From Marasmius tenuissimus (lineage: Eukaryota > Basidiomycota > Agaricomycetes > Agaricales > Marasmiaceae), in the NCBI GenBank assembly GCA_029532415.1, contig JAQOTA010000058.1, forward strand, positions 558,001-622,000: a stretch of 64,000 nucleotides of DNA. Reading direction: 5' to 3'. The position numbers were made by a program, and so were the translations under genes. Positions 34,855 to 47,344 of this stretch are shown here, one piece after another (position 1 is the stretch's first letter; each line of letters opens with the position of its first letter). The notes under the pieces were generated by a model. That model was given only the letters and a program-made list of their open reading frames with translations. It did not search any database and was not told the origin of the DNA.

Positions 34855-37609
34855 CTATTCGCTCTCATCCTCGTTGTCGTCTTCGTCGTCGCTTTCCTGT
34901 TCGTCGAACTGTTCGATCATGCGCCCACCAATCAACCAGCACTTTTTCATCTCCTCGTTCCCGCCGCCCTGAGAACTCGGGAGTCTGTGCCAAGCCCGTA
35001 TGTCATCTTCTTCCACAATGTCGTCCTGGTACAGCGCCGCCAATATCTGGCCAAAGAGTGGGAACCGGCTCGACGTCGTGCAATGAGCCTGGGAAATCAT
35101 GTCAAAAGACAGTTCAGCTGGAAGGGCATGGACCAAACGTACCTGCAGTTCCGAGATGGTCTCTACCGCGTCAAATCCACCTATTCTTCCGATCAAAGGC
35201 CCCCAACGACCTATAACGTTTGCAATTTCCTTTCGCTGCGGAATCCCCCCTCCCTCAACAATTGGTATTCGCTCCACTATGGCCGCGATGACTGCCTCTC
35301 GCACACGTGCAATAGGGACGTTGCTAGCCATCCGCAACGTTTTCAATTCGACAGCGGCATTCTCAAGCGAGTGGCCCTCCGCAAAGGCACGCTCTAGGGA
35401 CAGATTCACCTCGTGGCGGAACTCTTTCTCGGCTACGAGCTCGGAAGAATGTACGGCGATTGTCGCGGTGTCCAAAGACGTGACGGACGAAGTGGGGAGA
35501 TTTCCAAGGTTGAGGTCGCTGTCGTCGTCTGAAGAGTCCTCTTCGCCGTCAGAGGACTCCGAACCAGGATCTGAGAAGTGGAGGTCCTCAGCATCGTCGC
35601 CTTGAAAAGTAAAGGGATGTTAGGGCTGGTGATCTGGAAGCAAAAGGGAACACATGAACCTATACGCAAGAACCGTTGGTTTTTGGAGTTCTCCACGCCT
35701 TCCTCGTCGTCTTCGTCCGAGTCCTCATCCGTCGGGTTGGGCCGAGACCAAACGATAATACCCTCGTCGACCCCCAGTCTGGCTTGTGCCGCAACTTGGT
35801 CTAGAAAGCCCAGGTGGCTCAACTCGTCGAGCCCCGGTGTCAACAACGGAAAGCAATACGCACCTTCCTCTATATCTTCATCGTCATCGTCATCATCGTC
35901 ATCATCCTCGTCGTCCGCCCTTTCCGACTTCTTCGATAAGCGTTCAAACGGCTCCAACTGCAGTCCTGGACCCAGAGTCACCCCGTCCCCAATCAAGCAC
36001 CCTTTCGGTATCTTGGTATCATTCCCAACTGACACTCCCGCCCCAATAATGCTCTTCTCAATGAGGCACCCTGCACCCACCTTAGTGTTATCGAAGATGT
36101 AGGCATTCTCAATGACGGTATGAGGCCCAATTACGCATTTGCGGCCGATAACAGAGGACAGTATCTGTGCGTTTTCGTAGACCTGTGTCGAGGAGCCAAC
36201 GAGGGAGTTATTCCCAATTTTACTTGTCCTAGAACGGGACGGGAGGTATCAGCAGCCGTGTTGATACAAAGGATATAGGCTAATGTAGAGGAAGACTTCG
36301 GAAAATGGAACTTGGCGTACCGTGCGAGGACCACCGAGTTGTCTCTAGCAATGTATTTGTTCCCGCGTCTATGTTCGTAGATATGACCGGAAGGATGATT
36401 GTTGTCCGGGACCAGAGGGAATGCCCAGCGTGATAAAATGTCTTTACTGTAATGTAGAATGAGTGATTGATGAACAGCTCGAATGGTCGATAACTCCACC
36501 TGATAGCATCGTAACTCTTCGTATCCTGCACCCGTGCAGCGTAACCATCTTTCGCAACGTAGCAATAAATGTTCTTCATCAACAGATCAGACGTGAGGAC
36601 CCCATGAACAAAGTCCCTTCGAAGATCGAGGTAATCAAAATTGTCTTGGAACAGAGATGGCACCTTTATGGACACATATAAGGGAATTCAGTTGTGGAAT
36701 GGCGAGAGAACGGACATAGATACCGACGCACCTCCACGGAGCAAATATCAATCCCACAATCAATCAGGTCGTTGCGAATCTCAACATCAGGATGTTCAAC
36801 AAATATCTCTCTGGGAATCTTCGTGAGCGTTTTGGGTGGGTACCCAATTACAGACTCGTAATGCAGACACTCGGACGTCTCAGAGTCGAGTACGAAGACC
36901 GAAGAGTCACCTTTCGATCTGCATCATTTGTAGTCAGTCAAAAGGTCGCGAAGGAAAGCCAATGAACGCACCTCGTCCTCCCTCCGCCCCCACATTCCTT
37001 CACGACGATAGTCATAATCGCATCCCGATCTACCTTTTTCCTTTCCTTGTGTACTCTTACGACCTCGTCCACCCGTATGTTGCTAACGAGATCGCCATGC
37101 ACGAGCACAAAGTCTCCGGTGACTAGCCCACGAGTATAGACGTCCCGTAGAGCATCTCCAGGAGAAAAAGTCTCCTTTGCGGTCATGATAGGCACAATCT
37201 TGATCCCGGAACCTGGTTTTGACCATCTTGATTCACTGTAAGCGTGGAAGGAATGAGACGAATGAGTGAGTGGATGGATCGAGCCCAAGAAATGTGACGG
37301 AACGCACGCAATGGTCTGTTTCACTTGCTCTGCGTGCGATCTACATATCACGAAAATTTCCTGGACTCCAGCTAGTGCAAGACTTTCGAACGTCCAGTCC
37401 AGTAGTGGAGCATTGCAGATCGGTAAAAGGCACTAGAAGCCCTTCGATAAGTTCCGTCGTTGCAGGTAAGTTGAGAGTGACTTTACTCTAGGTTTTCGTG
37501 TTGTGAGTGGTCTAAATCGTTTGTTGAAGCTGTCCGCCAGTATAACAGCCTGGAGAACCTCGTCTTCGTCCACGATTAGCTTTTCTTTGCCTGCGGACTT
37601 GGGTGCCAT
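34855..37609 (-). CDS. GCD6: Translation initiation factor eIF2B epsilon subunit
   Basis: Catalytic subunit of the guanine-nucleotide exchange factor for eIF2 in the cytosol. The N-terminal nucleotidyltransferase-like domain reads DEVLQAVILADSFNKRFRPL, then PRVLLPICNAPLLDWTFESL and DFVLVHGDLVSNI. Left-handed beta-helix hexapeptides follow (NNSLVGSSTQVYENAQIL, GAGCLIEKSIIGAGVSVG, IPKGCLIGDGV). A poly-Asp insert separates these from the C-terminal W2/HEAT exchange domain (LELKTLRMASN-like helix, AIVERIPIVEGGGI, VEEDDIRAWHR, KKCWLIGGRMIEQFDEQE). It ends in an acidic tail. ATG at 37607-37609 gives MAPKSAGKEKLIVDED. Six or more introns. Length and domain order match fungal Gcd6. Confidence 0.95.
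35876..35914 (+). repeat. Trinucleotide tract (TCA/TCG) coding poly-Asp in eIF2B epsilon
   Basis: The minus strand reads as a run of Asp/Glu codons in the linker between the beta-helix and the W2 domain. It is likely length-variable and harmless to fold. Confidence 0.7.
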
Positions 37610-38097
37610 TTTAGGCGAGAAACTTGACGAAGGTCGGGATGGTAAAGCTGATGTTGGTGTTGATGCATCAATTGCTGACTCATTCGCAACATTTTACTGA
37701 CTCGAACATTCAACATCGGGCTCACGAGTACGTACTTGAGTGTGAACTTGTAGCCAAGTATTCAATATTCAATTGCGGAAGAAAAGCAACTACACGAATA
37801 CCTAAATGACATGGAGCATGATCCGATAGAAAAAAAAGAAAGACGGGGTATTTATTCAATCAGACCTGATGAAAATTAAGAGAATGAGGAGCGGCTCGTA
37901 ATAAGGGTCGTGAAAGATGGAAGGTGACTTTCGGCCACATCCTCCTGTACAATAGCGGTAGAGCGGGCAAGTGTAAAAGAAGGATCCAAGAACTGCATGT
38001 AGCCCTAGAGATAACGGTGTGTGATAGAAGGTAGCAAAATCGAAAAGGGAGCTCATAACGGTCATGCAACAGATGAAAAGTCAAGAAAAGGAGCACC
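37610..38097. other. Intergenic between eIF2B epsilon and the AEKP-rich gene
   Basis: Contains the promoter of eIF2B epsilon and the 3' region of the next gene. I see no coding frame. Confidence 0.5.
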
Positions 38098-39482
38098 TCA
38101 TGCAGCAGCTGCTACAGGGGCGGCGGGTGTTGTGGTGTCAACAGGCTTCTCGGGGGCAGCCTCCTCCTTCTTGGCCTCCTCAGCCTTGACCTCCTCCTTC
38201 GCAGGCTCTGAGGTGGCGGCAGCAGCCTCGGTGGAGGCAGGGTTTTCGAGGGGTGCAACGGGCGTAGGCTCATCGATCTTGGGAGGGTGCTCATCAACCT
38301 TAGCGGGGGTGGAGACCTCAGTCTTGGGCTTGGGCTTGAAGAAGTCGCCGACACGAGCGGAGAGACGACGGCCAACCTTGGCGGCCTTCTGCTCCTTCTT
38401 CTCTTCCTTTTTCTCTTCCTTCTTCTCCTCCTTCTTCTCTTCCTTCTATAGAAATTATAAGCGGACGAATATACAAGGCAGTTCAATGTAACACACCTTT
38501 TCCTCCTTGGTCTCCTCAACAGGGGCAGCAGGGGTCTCAGTGGCAGCGACAGCCTCGATGGGAGCACTAGAGATGAGTCAGTTTATTGCTGTAGGTGGGA
38601 AAGTTCAAAGACCACGTACACCTCCTTGACAGGCTCCTCGGTAGTGGCAGCGACAGCAGTCTCCTCTGCCTTCACCTCGGCGGGAGCAACCTCAGTGGTA
38701 GTGGCCTCCTTGGCGGGTTCCTCCTTGGCAGCCTCCTTGACGGGCTCCTCAGTGGCAGCGGCACCGGACTAGACAAAAATAGAAAACGGATGTAAGAATT
38801 TAGAGATGGAACAAAGAGCGGTCGAAAGTTAGACGCACCTCAGAAGCCTCCTTCTTTTTGTCCTTCTTGGGGCTCTTGGGTGCCTTGGCCTTCTTCTCGG
38901 TCTTCACCTTGTCGCCCTTGAAAGGAGCAAGGAGCTTAGCAAGGAAGTTGGGGGACTTGGGGCGTTCCTCCTTCTTTGCGTCGGTCTCGGCCTATACAAT
39001 TTGAAATGAGTTCGGAAGGGTCTGGTGAATGGATGGCAGATGACGTACGGCCTTGTCATCCTTTGCACCTTCGGCGGCAGCCTCGCCCTCAGCAGGAGCA
39101 GCAGCGGCTTCGGTGGTAGCCTCGGTGGTTTCCTTAGCGGCTTCGTCCTTGGTCTCAGTTGCCTCGGCCTGGGCGGGGGTAGCAACCTGGAAAAATGTAT
39201 AAGTTGAATGAGTGGGAAGTATGAATGAATAGGTATCATACCTCGGTCTTGGCTTCCTCCTTAACGGGTTCCTACAAGCGAGACGAGTCAGATAGGATAT
39301 ACAAAGAGCCAGCAGAGAGCACAAACCTCAACCTTGGCGGGCTCAGCTACGACAGGAGCAGCCTCAGCAGTGGTAGCAGGAGCAGTGGCCTCGGTGACAG
39401 CCTCAGTGGTGGTGATAGGCTTGGTCTCCTCGACGGGAGCAACGGGGGCAACGGTGGTAGCAGCGGTCTCGGGGGCGGACAT
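38098..39482 (-). CDS. Ala/Glu/Lys/Pro-rich low-complexity protein
   Basis: A disordered protein of about 380 residues in seven or so small exons. It starts MSAPETAATTVAPVAPVEE and is built of degenerate EEPVKE / EEPAKEA / TTEA units. A basic central exon (SPKKDKKKEASE and RPKSPNFLAKLLAPFKGDK) and a C-terminal segment RRLSARVGDFFKPKPK interrupt the repeats. That short pair (LAKLLAPFKGDK, RVGDFFKPK) is the only part that looks like a binding motif. An exon carries a KEEK run. It ends PVAAAA. Such abundant fungal acidic/basic proteins are conserved but unnamed. No signal peptide or membrane helix is visible. I assign no function. Confidence 0.75.
38393..38447 (-). repeat. 12-nt tandem repeat (KEEK) in the AEKP-rich gene
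   Basis: A pure pyrimidine tract on the plus strand, purine on the coding strand, in imperfect 12-base units encoding Lys-Glu-Glu-Lys. It is likely to vary by slippage. Confidence 0.75.
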
Positions 39483-39772
39483 TATTGAAGAGAGTCGTTG
39501 AAATAGGTATCGAAGATATTAATGGAATAGAGAGAGACTCTGCGTGCTACGCAACCTGAGAGGATGGAAAAAAGGAAGGGATAAAGAGCCAAGAAGGGCC
39601 GACACTCTTTTTATTGATAGTCCGATGTTTGGCAGTTTATTTGGTCACAGACTCCTCTTACATAATTATAGCCATTGCTTCCGTCCCCAAACGTCACAAT
39701 AACCACGGTGGAGCCACTACGCTCATAAAAAGATGCAAGTCCAGCCTGCATGTTCCTTGCCCTTGTACCCTC

Positions 39773-40766
39773 ATGTTCACCCTAATCCTCGCCCCGGCTC
39801 TGATCTTCATTGCGTTCCTTCTCCTCCTCCTGGTCTCCCTCTCTCTACCTATAATCAAGACTATCTATCTCTTCAGTCTTTCGACTTCCGCCACCTCTTC
39901 AGTCTTCCGGTCTGGAGCATCTGCTGCCGTCAGGTTCGGTGTTTGGGGCTACTGTACTTCCTCGGTATCAGTCTCGTATGTCCTTCACGTTTTTCTTCAA
40001 TTTTACGCGTCGAGTCACGTCTGAATACCCTAGCGTACTTGGATTCGATCACAATACCGCTGCCAAATGCTCCGATCGTCAACTGGGCTATGCATTCGAT
40101 AGCACCGTGGCCGACGTCCTGCAAGTTTATAATTCGTCTTCGTCTGCTTCTTAGCGTTCTTAGCGTTCTTGTTCAGCCAAATTAACGATTTTACCGACAT
40201 AATCACAAAGACCACAACCGCTGCTCTCGTTCTCCACCCGATAGGTATGCGCCACCGCTTCAATTGAACTCTCCGCGCAATTCACAGCTCTCATCAAAAT
40301 CACACTACTTATTAGCATGTGGCCTAACCTTCCTGTCGCTTCTCGTCTCGCTATTCATGCTCCGTCGTGGCTCAAACGGGACTTCCCGTCTCCCTTCGCT
40401 TCTCACCCTCGGCATTGGCATTCTCACGGCTCTACTCACTACTGTCGTCTTTCTGATTGACGTGATTTTTGTGGCCGTTGTACGAGGTCGGATAAACGAC
40501 CGTACAGATGGCGCGATATCTCTCGACTATGGGAATGCCGTATGTTCCGTTCTAACCTTCTTCCATTTCTCAGGCTCGGCTTTCTCAACGACAAAAAACT
40601 TTTCAGGTCTGGATGGTTTTGGGAGCTGCTATTGCTTTGTGGATAGCCATGTTCGGTGCTTGTGGCGGCGTATGTGGTTGTGGTCGTCGCTCCAGGTAAG
40701 TTATTCCTCCCTCTAAAAACTCACGATTCACGTTCCCTCTTCCACAGGAAATCTGAGCGCTACTGA
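39773..40766 (+). CDS. PalI/Rim9-SUR7 family membrane protein
   Basis: Four-helix claudin-like membrane protein. Fungal PalI/Rim9 members sense ambient alkaline pH at the plasma membrane; SUR7 relatives mark eisosomes. The first exon holds helix 1 (LILAPALIFIAFLLLLL) and then FGVWGYCTS, the family's W-x-GYC motif. A cysteine-containing loop reads KCSDRQLGYAFD. Next is TTTAALVLHPI, the hallmark before helix 2, then CGLTFLSLLVSLFML, the TALLTTVVFLIDVIFVAVV helix and the AIALWIAMFGACGGVCGCG helix. It ends RRSRKSERY with no long tail. A full PalI has a long C-terminal tail, so this short form is nearer SUR7/Rim9. Joints in the loop region near 40130-40190 are uncertain. Confidence 0.78.
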
Positions 40767-41574
40767 TCGTCTCGGACATCTACACGCGATCCCGGCGCGC
40801 TGGCATGCGAAATTTTGATCGACACGTCGAATATCTCAAACGGACGGAGGTTTTTTCCTACTCCTTATGACCCTTTTTCAGCCCCTTATTATGAACGGAC
40901 ACGATTACGGACCACGATTTTTAACGTTCCTGTAAGCACCGTCGACCATGTCTCTTTTCTCTCTCCCCTGAGGAAGGCAACGGACGAAACTAGTAGTATC
41001 TACTTTGTAAAAATCTACCTCGCTACGTACATATGTTACTGTATAGAATGAGCTGCTTTGCGATTTCTTTGCGACCATTTATATCAGTTGTCAAACGATT
41101 CCATATAACCGATTGATGGTGACATTGTTTGTCAATTCTAATACCCGAATCCACAACCCATCATGCATCACGTTTCAGGATGAATGGCTGCTTGAAGAGA
41201 AAGGAAAGTAAACGGGAGAGAGCTAGGTTTAACCCAGCTGTTGTTTAGAGGACTAGGCGTGGGCCTCCCGAGCCCGATTATAGGCCCCGTCGGCCACTAC
41301 GACTTTCGGAAGCGTGATCGTCGCCAAACAGAACTGAGAAGACCAAGAAACCGATCTTATCTACGCGAATGAATCCCCTTGGAGATGATCTAAATGCTTT
41401 GAGATCTTCGTCTCAATTTCATAACTGTACATATGGGGCTAACAACGATCAGTTGTACATATGCTGAGGTGTTGAGTAAAGGAAAATAAAAACAGATCTT
41501 CTTTTCACAAAGGTCGCGACCAATACCCGACAGGCCGTGAGCAATACCAGTTGGGAAACGATAATAAAACCTCT
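40767..41574. other. Convergent intergenic region, PalI-like gene / NOP2
   Basis: About 800 bases between two stop codons. I see no coding frame, tRNA or repeat; it most likely holds long 3' regions. Confidence 0.5.
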
Positions 41575-44002
41575 TTATGCCTTGGCTGACGCCGTCCGTG
41601 GCGGTACCCGGAGACCTTTGCTTTTCAGATAACGACGCTTTGATTCTGCAAAGCACTAGAATCAGTATTTCTCCAAAGACAAAAAAAAACACATGAGCAA
41701 CTGACCTTCAAGATACGGCCTATCTTCCTCATCATCAAACTCCACCTTCTCCGCTTCTCCGTTTCCTCCATTATCGTTTTCCACCATTTCACCGCTCTTA
41801 AGTCCCGAATCCTTCTCACCTGACGCCACCTTTTTAGTTCTTTTCTCCACTTTGAACTTGGCGACGAAGAACCCGTCCATATTGTGAACATGTGGGTAAA
41901 ACCTCCTCGTCAAATGGACACTTTTGTCAAATGTCTTCCCGCGGTACGAGGTGTACCCTTCGACGCCGAAACCAATACCCGTCTCGACGAGATGGACATT
42001 GGGCCTCTTGCGCAGAGCGTAATCGACGACTGCTTCGTTCTCGTCGACAGTGACAGAACACGTCGAGTACACGACATAGGAGCCAGTCTTGGATTCTGGG
42101 CTCACGCTGTCGAGTGCACAAAGGATGAGCTGTTTTTGGAGATGTGACAATAAGGTGAAATCCCTTTCGGACTGGAGTGGACGGCGGAATCCGATATCAA
42201 TAGGGGAAGAATTAAGGGTAAAGAGTAACCCCGTACCTTGTTAACCTTTACACTCGAGTCCTTGCTAATAACACCCGTCCCACTACAAGGCGCGTCTAGA
42301 AGCACACGGTCGAACCCTCCCATCACTTTCGGGAACTCACGACCGTCATATGAACATACAACGACGTTATTGCATCCCAATCGGTGAACATTGGCGCTCA
42401 GACTCTTCGTTCGAGCCTTGTTTGCGTCATTGGCGAAAACGACCCCAGTGTTCTGCAATAATGCGGCTATGTGTGTAGTCTTGCCTCCAGGGGCAGATGC
42501 CATATCAAGGACGCGTTCGCCCGGTTGAGGGGCCAGAGCGATGACAGGGAGGAAAGAAGACGCGGCTTGAAGCATGTAGTGACCCGCAAGGTACTCAGGA
42601 GTTGCACCTATCCACTTCCAAGGTAAGGAGAAGATGCCATGGTAACTTCATAAGCTTGAACTGACCTATCGGGACGCTACTCTCAAAGACCTGGAGTCCG
42701 ACGTTGGTCCACTTGCCGATAGGCTCAAGGTTAACGCCACGGTTGATAAGTGCTTGGGCCAAATCTCGTCGCCGTGTTCGCAGTGTATTTGTCCTGATCG
42801 TTACAGGACGAGGAACTTCGTTGGCCTCGAAGAATTCGATAGCCTGCCATGATGTGGATGTCAGTGAATGGACGATCGACAGGGACCGGGAAAAGGCGAA
42901 CCTCGGCAACAGGGAAGAGTTGGAAGAGCTTCTCAGCAAGGAATTCATTATAGCCATAATAGCTCGCAATGTCCAAGATGAGTTGTTCTGTGTACTCTGT
43001 TCTTGAACTAGTAACACTTAATCAATTTCCGAGTTCGCCTGCAACAAATAAGTCGAACTCACCGTCCAGGTTCCGCGCGTTTTGTGAACTTTTGTAGTAC
43101 CCGCGTGCACTCGCGCATACGCCGTTGAACGATGTGTACGTCGGGTCCGCCAGCATTCTTCTCTGTTTCCCTCTCCTCGGCTGTAGGAAGGTGGAAAACC
43201 TCCCCCTCGGCCTCCATATCACCATCGTCATCTTCATCCATGTCAAAGTCTTCGTCATCCTCCATCTCCGCCGCAGCCTGAACTTCGGCCAAATCAAGTG
43301 CTGTCTCTTTAGCGGCTCTGGCCTCCAACGCTTTGGACTTGGCTTCCATATTCGCCATCGTGATTGGTTCATCGTCAGAGTCTTCATCTGAATCAGAGTT
43401 ATCGGACGCGGTAGGAATAATTTTTGTAGGCCGTTCCGCCTGTTTCGACTTTTTCACCCTAGACGCGATTGGTTGCGTCGGTATCTCGTCTTCATCGTCA
43501 GAGTCAAAGTCAAAATTTTGAGCGTCTCCGCGGAGGGGTTCGTCGCTGGGTAATGAAAACGATAAGAGATGTTGGAGTAGAATAGCAGAACTGGAACACG
43601 CACTCGTCGAACTCAAACTCGTCCAAGTTCCCTGTAAAGGCCTCATCGTCCTCATCATCGCTGTCCTTGAACAGGGACCTGCAATAAAATTTCGTCGATC
43701 CTGTCAATAATCCGTGGAACCCCGTTGAACAAGATGCGTTCCTACTTCGTTTGTGCCTTCAGGTCAATATCGTCTTCAACGTCTTCCCAAGCATCGGCAT
43801 CCTGTTTCTTCGACTTTGACTTTGACTTCTTCTCAGTGCCTTTAGTCTTCGACTTGACCTGATCTTTTGCCTTCTTCACGGGTCGGGATGAGGGTTTGTC
43901 CTCGATAGCTTCAGCTTTCCGTTTGCCGAGTTTTTTGGGTGATGGTTTGGGATCTTCCAAGGGTTTTGGTGGAGGTTGCTTGTTCTTTGCGCGATGACCC
44001 AT
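41575..44002 (-). CDS. NOP2: 25S rRNA cytosine-C5 methyltransferase Nop2
   Basis: Nucleolar enzyme that methylates a cytosine of the large rRNA and is needed for 60S assembly. It starts MGHRAKNKQPPPKP, then long Lys-rich and acidic tracts (WEDVEDDIDL, DEDDEAFTGNLDEFEFDD). The conserved part begins with ILDIASYYGYNEFLAEKLFQ and PRPVTIRTNTLR. SAM and catalytic motifs are RVLDMASAPGGKTTH, VLLDAPCSGTGVISKD with one conserved Cys, and VVYSTCSVTVDENEAVVDY with the catalytic Cys. The C-terminus reads HNMDGFFVAKFKVEK, then an acidic tail and, after the last intron, ESKRRYLKSKGLRVPP. All motifs are intact. ATG at 44000-44002. Confidence 0.95.
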
Positions 44003-44243
44003 ATCGGCTTGGGGAGTGTGAAGGTTTCAGAAGGCTTCTGGCCAACGTCGGGGTCGTGCAAAAAGTTCTGCGAAAAAAATCTATCACATAATCGCACTTC
44101 CATATTGAGAGCAAATAAGCGCCCATTGGATCATCAAGCGCTCAACCGCGCAGACAGCGACTCTCAAGTTTGAGCGGAAATTCTAACCGTCCATGTAATG
44201 TTCAACGTTCAATTGCATTGTTTATACATATGGGTAGAGTCAT

Positions 44244-45111
44244 CTAGCCTACTCTCAGCCCAAGCATGAATCCACCCAAGAAGCTGGCTCTAGCCTGGAA
44301 GTCTGCGACCAGGAACGACACCAAAGAATTCCATAGGGAATATACGGTGGGAGGTCTCTTGACGCCAGCTGCATCCGTAGTGTAGAATAGGCCTTCAAAG
44401 CGCTTCGCTGCACGGCCCCAGTCTATCTTGATGAGAGATGCAGAGCCGAGGTACTGCGGGAACGAAGACGCATGTCAGATGTAATTGTCAGGTAAAGGCC
44501 ATGCACGTTCGCACCTGCAGCAACACAAATACCCCTCCAAAGACGAAAGCCAACATCCTTGCCCCCTTTTTGACGAACACCCCAGCACATAATCCTGGAT
44601 GAGTCAAACAAGACAGCCCAGCGTCCCCGTGTCATTCAGTGTCACTGTCATGACGAGCAAGCTGGCTTCACTCACCTGCCACAGTACCGAAAGATAGCTC
44701 ATACAGGCTAACTGCTGAGTCGGGAGGAGGCGGTATGTCAGATGATGTTGTGTATGAATTTGGGGTGGCACCCGTCTTCTGAGGCGGAACCGCTGGGGAG
44801 CAAGTAGATTAGTTGTGAGATTGTACGTATCGTGAAGTATGGGGCTGGTGGCTCGTACGTTCGCAAAGAATTGTCTGTCTCATCCACAGCGATGCTCCTA
44901 GCCCCAATCCAGTCAAACCGATAGCCTTCCATGCACCAGGGGCTGCTCGGAAGCGTTGAACGTGTTGCGGAAGTTTGGTTAACGTCCCCGCCGATGGAGC
45001 TCTGAATGAGATATTAGACAAGCCGACGCGACTCGTTGAGAATGTGTTCGAAGGCACAAAGCAGGGCGGCTGTTGAAATAGCCTGGCACGCGCTAGGAAT
45101 TTGAACGACAT
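44244..45111 (-). CDS. FUN14-domain mitochondrial protein
   Basis: Small mitochondrial membrane protein of the FUN14/FUNDC family. Its mammalian member FUNDC1 is a mitophagy receptor. The N-terminus is Arg/Phe/Ser-rich without acids (MSFKFLARARLFQQPP). A first hydrophobic segment reads WKAIGLTGLGLGASLWM. The FUN14 core spans three exons: YELSFGTVAG, then LCAGVFVKKGARMLAF and VFGGVFVLLQ, then YLGSASLIKIDWGRAAKRFE. The last exon ends VADFQARASFLGGFMLGLRVG, typical of the family's C-terminus. The gene is compact with four or so exons. No LIR motif (needed for Atg8 binding) is evident, so a mitophagy role is not shown. Confidence 0.85.
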
Positions 45112-45362
45112 GGTGGTCGAAGGTGAATCCGCTCAATTGAACTTTTGGTTCAAACCGTCCAATTGAGTGACGTCATGGGGCTGTCTTCGCCTACATACGT
45201 ATACAGTAGGCCGACTCGAATCTGGCATTATAAGGGTGGGTACTGGTAGGTAGATACGAAATACACGTTATACACAATTTGAGAGGCATTGTAAAGAATC
45301 ATCTAATATCCCATACGATTCCTGTAAACGAGTCTCGTCAATCTTCCCAGCGCGTCTTGAGG

Positions 45363-46881
45363 CTACATACCCCTAGTTGATGTTGGCGAGGTCAGGAAAA
45401 CCGATGCAGAGGCACTTCGAGGAATGTCATACCGCGGGTGATGCCAGGTCACCCACTGACCTTCAGCTCCTACGCTCTCTGGGACAACCTGAGTTGGCGG
45501 GGCCGTGAAGACCATGACAGGTGTCGGCAGAGATAGATATAGTTCCCCATATCCTGGCGATGGAGGTTCTCTTGAGTGACTGAGGGAAGCGGACAGTAAG
45601 GCCTCTCGGGCGTACACATTGGTGTACTCGATATTGAGGGGAGGAATACTATTACTGAACGATGCAGGACTCAGAGGAGAAGGTGGTTTCCGGCTAAGAG
45701 GCAACGTCCGTGACTTCCATTCCCCTCCAGGATACGATGGGGTTAAGGATGGAGGATGAAGCCTTGCCAAAGAGCTGGGATCAACATTGGGGTCCTTGCA
45801 AGGGCTAGGGAGAGGCAAAGGTCGTACACGAATCGTGTGCAACGATACGGGAGGCGCTGGGAAGAGGGTAGCTCGGGTAGAGGGTATTGGCTCCCTTGGG
45901 TCCTGATAAGGCGGCGTGATGCGGATTGAAGGAGTTCGAGGGGTGCTGGCTGTGGAAGAGAGTCGTGTCAGCGGGTAACTCTCGTCATAGGAGATTTTTG
46001 GTCTGAGAGATTCCTGTCGAGAGACGAGTGGCTGTATGGATTCCATAGAGTAGTATCGAGATGAAAACATCTGGGAAGGTACCGCGGTCGTGTCTGCCGT
46101 GTCAGGAAATTGCAAGGATTGATGTTGAGGTACAAATAACATAGCAGTAAGGCAGCACAGATAGACCAGCACTGTGCGATCTCAGTATGTCATCCAATCG
46201 AAAAGATGCAAGTACATACGGAGTCCCGACAGAGTCCAGGTCCCAATAACGAGGGCCACAGAAAGTTGATTGCAGAATATTGGACCTGAGGTTTGGAGGC
46301 TGAGCATCACGAGTTGCAGTGAGCATGCAAATTGGAATTACCTAAAACACACGGATATTCGCGCCCAACGAAGGTAAAGATTGTGGCACCGCCTGGATGA
46401 TGCTGTTCAAGAAAGGTGCTGGCCCTTGGAAGGAAAGACTCACTCGATGTCAAAAGAAAGTACACCGATATCCGTGCTGCATCTATCCACAGCCGGAATG
46501 GCGCGACCGTACTATTGGTATGTGGGACTGAGCGAAAGATAGACGTAGAGCGAGAGCAAGCTCGGGACTGACACTAGATACAAAAATATCCCGCCAACGC
46601 CATAACCAGCCGCGAGTGCAGTCATGAATATGCCTGGAGGGAGTTATGGTTGAAGGACGCTCATCGGTGACAGAATCTAATGCTCACGTTCAGAAAGCCC
46701 GTAGGACGACCAGTTCCTGACACAGTAAATCGAGAAAACGGTAGAGCATGCCAAACTAATGAGGATACAAAGTACTGAAAGAAGCCAGTCAGTCTCGCGG
46801 TATTACCGAGATCAATGCGCTCGTACCAAAAATTGCTATTCTGAATCGCCTGAAGATCACCCAAGCTCCTTCGAAGGGCAT
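45363..46881 (-). CDS. MARVEL-like four-transmembrane protein with Pro-rich tail (1 of 3)
   Basis: Assembled exon by exon. It starts MPFEGAWVIFRRFRIAIF and continues without break into helix 1 (VLCILISLACSTVFSIYC), helix 2 (FMTALAAGYGVGGIFF), helix 3 (FRLWIDAARISVYFLL) and helix 4 (LVIGTWTLSGLLLVYLCCL). After helix 3 a luminal loop reads HHPGGATIFTFVGREYPC. A cytosolic tail of about 250 residues, rich in Pro/Ser, follows and ends TSTRGM. A short N-terminus before helix 1, four helices and a long disordered tail fit fungal MARVEL-type proteins. I cannot confirm the family by profile. It has the same pattern as the two proteins at 48555 and 54009. Divergent from the proton channel gene, 463 bases away. 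Confidence 0.6.
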
Positions 46882-47344
46882 CCTGGGACCGAAGACAGGC
46901 AGAAAAGACGACCAGCGGACTAAGGAATGGACACCGGGAGCGGCCAAGATTTGCGCCCGGAGAGGGATGTATAAACGAATGTCTGCCCAGCAGAAGATGA
47001 GGGGAAGCAAGAAGAACTACCAAGACCGGTACCCTTTAGACCTTTAAAGGTGTATGTGGATACGCCTCAACCTTCGTTGCAAGTCGACAGCCCAAGAAAT
47101 TGGTCTAAGATATCACCCACACGCCGCCGACGTCCTAACCGTGTCAAGCTAGTCATCGCAGAATGAATAATGACAGTGCGCGCCATGCCCAGAATGAGAC
47201 ACAAGATGATACATGCACAGGCGCAGACAGCAGAATTTAACAGATGGTGATGCCAAAGCCAACCGCGGTTTCAAGTCAAATCATGGAACCAGCCTGGACC
47301 CAGCCAAAATAGGTGGCGTTCACACGCGTTTGCTTCCTGCCGTC
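46882..47344. other. Divergent promoter, MARVEL-like gene 1 / Hv1
   Basis: About 460 bases between two start codons. Short intron-like segments and frames occur but give no protein-like product. It probably controls both membrane-protein genes. Confidence 0.5.

Noticed and set aside
35578..36102. 174-codon plus-strand frame with poly-Ser
   Set aside because: Mirror of the poly-Asp region of eIF2B epsilon on the other strand; no start context or homology.
38393..38447. Regular short repeats suggesting a CRISPR array
   Set aside because: Units are adjacent without spacers and lie inside a coding exon as a KEEK microsatellite; the organism is a fungus.
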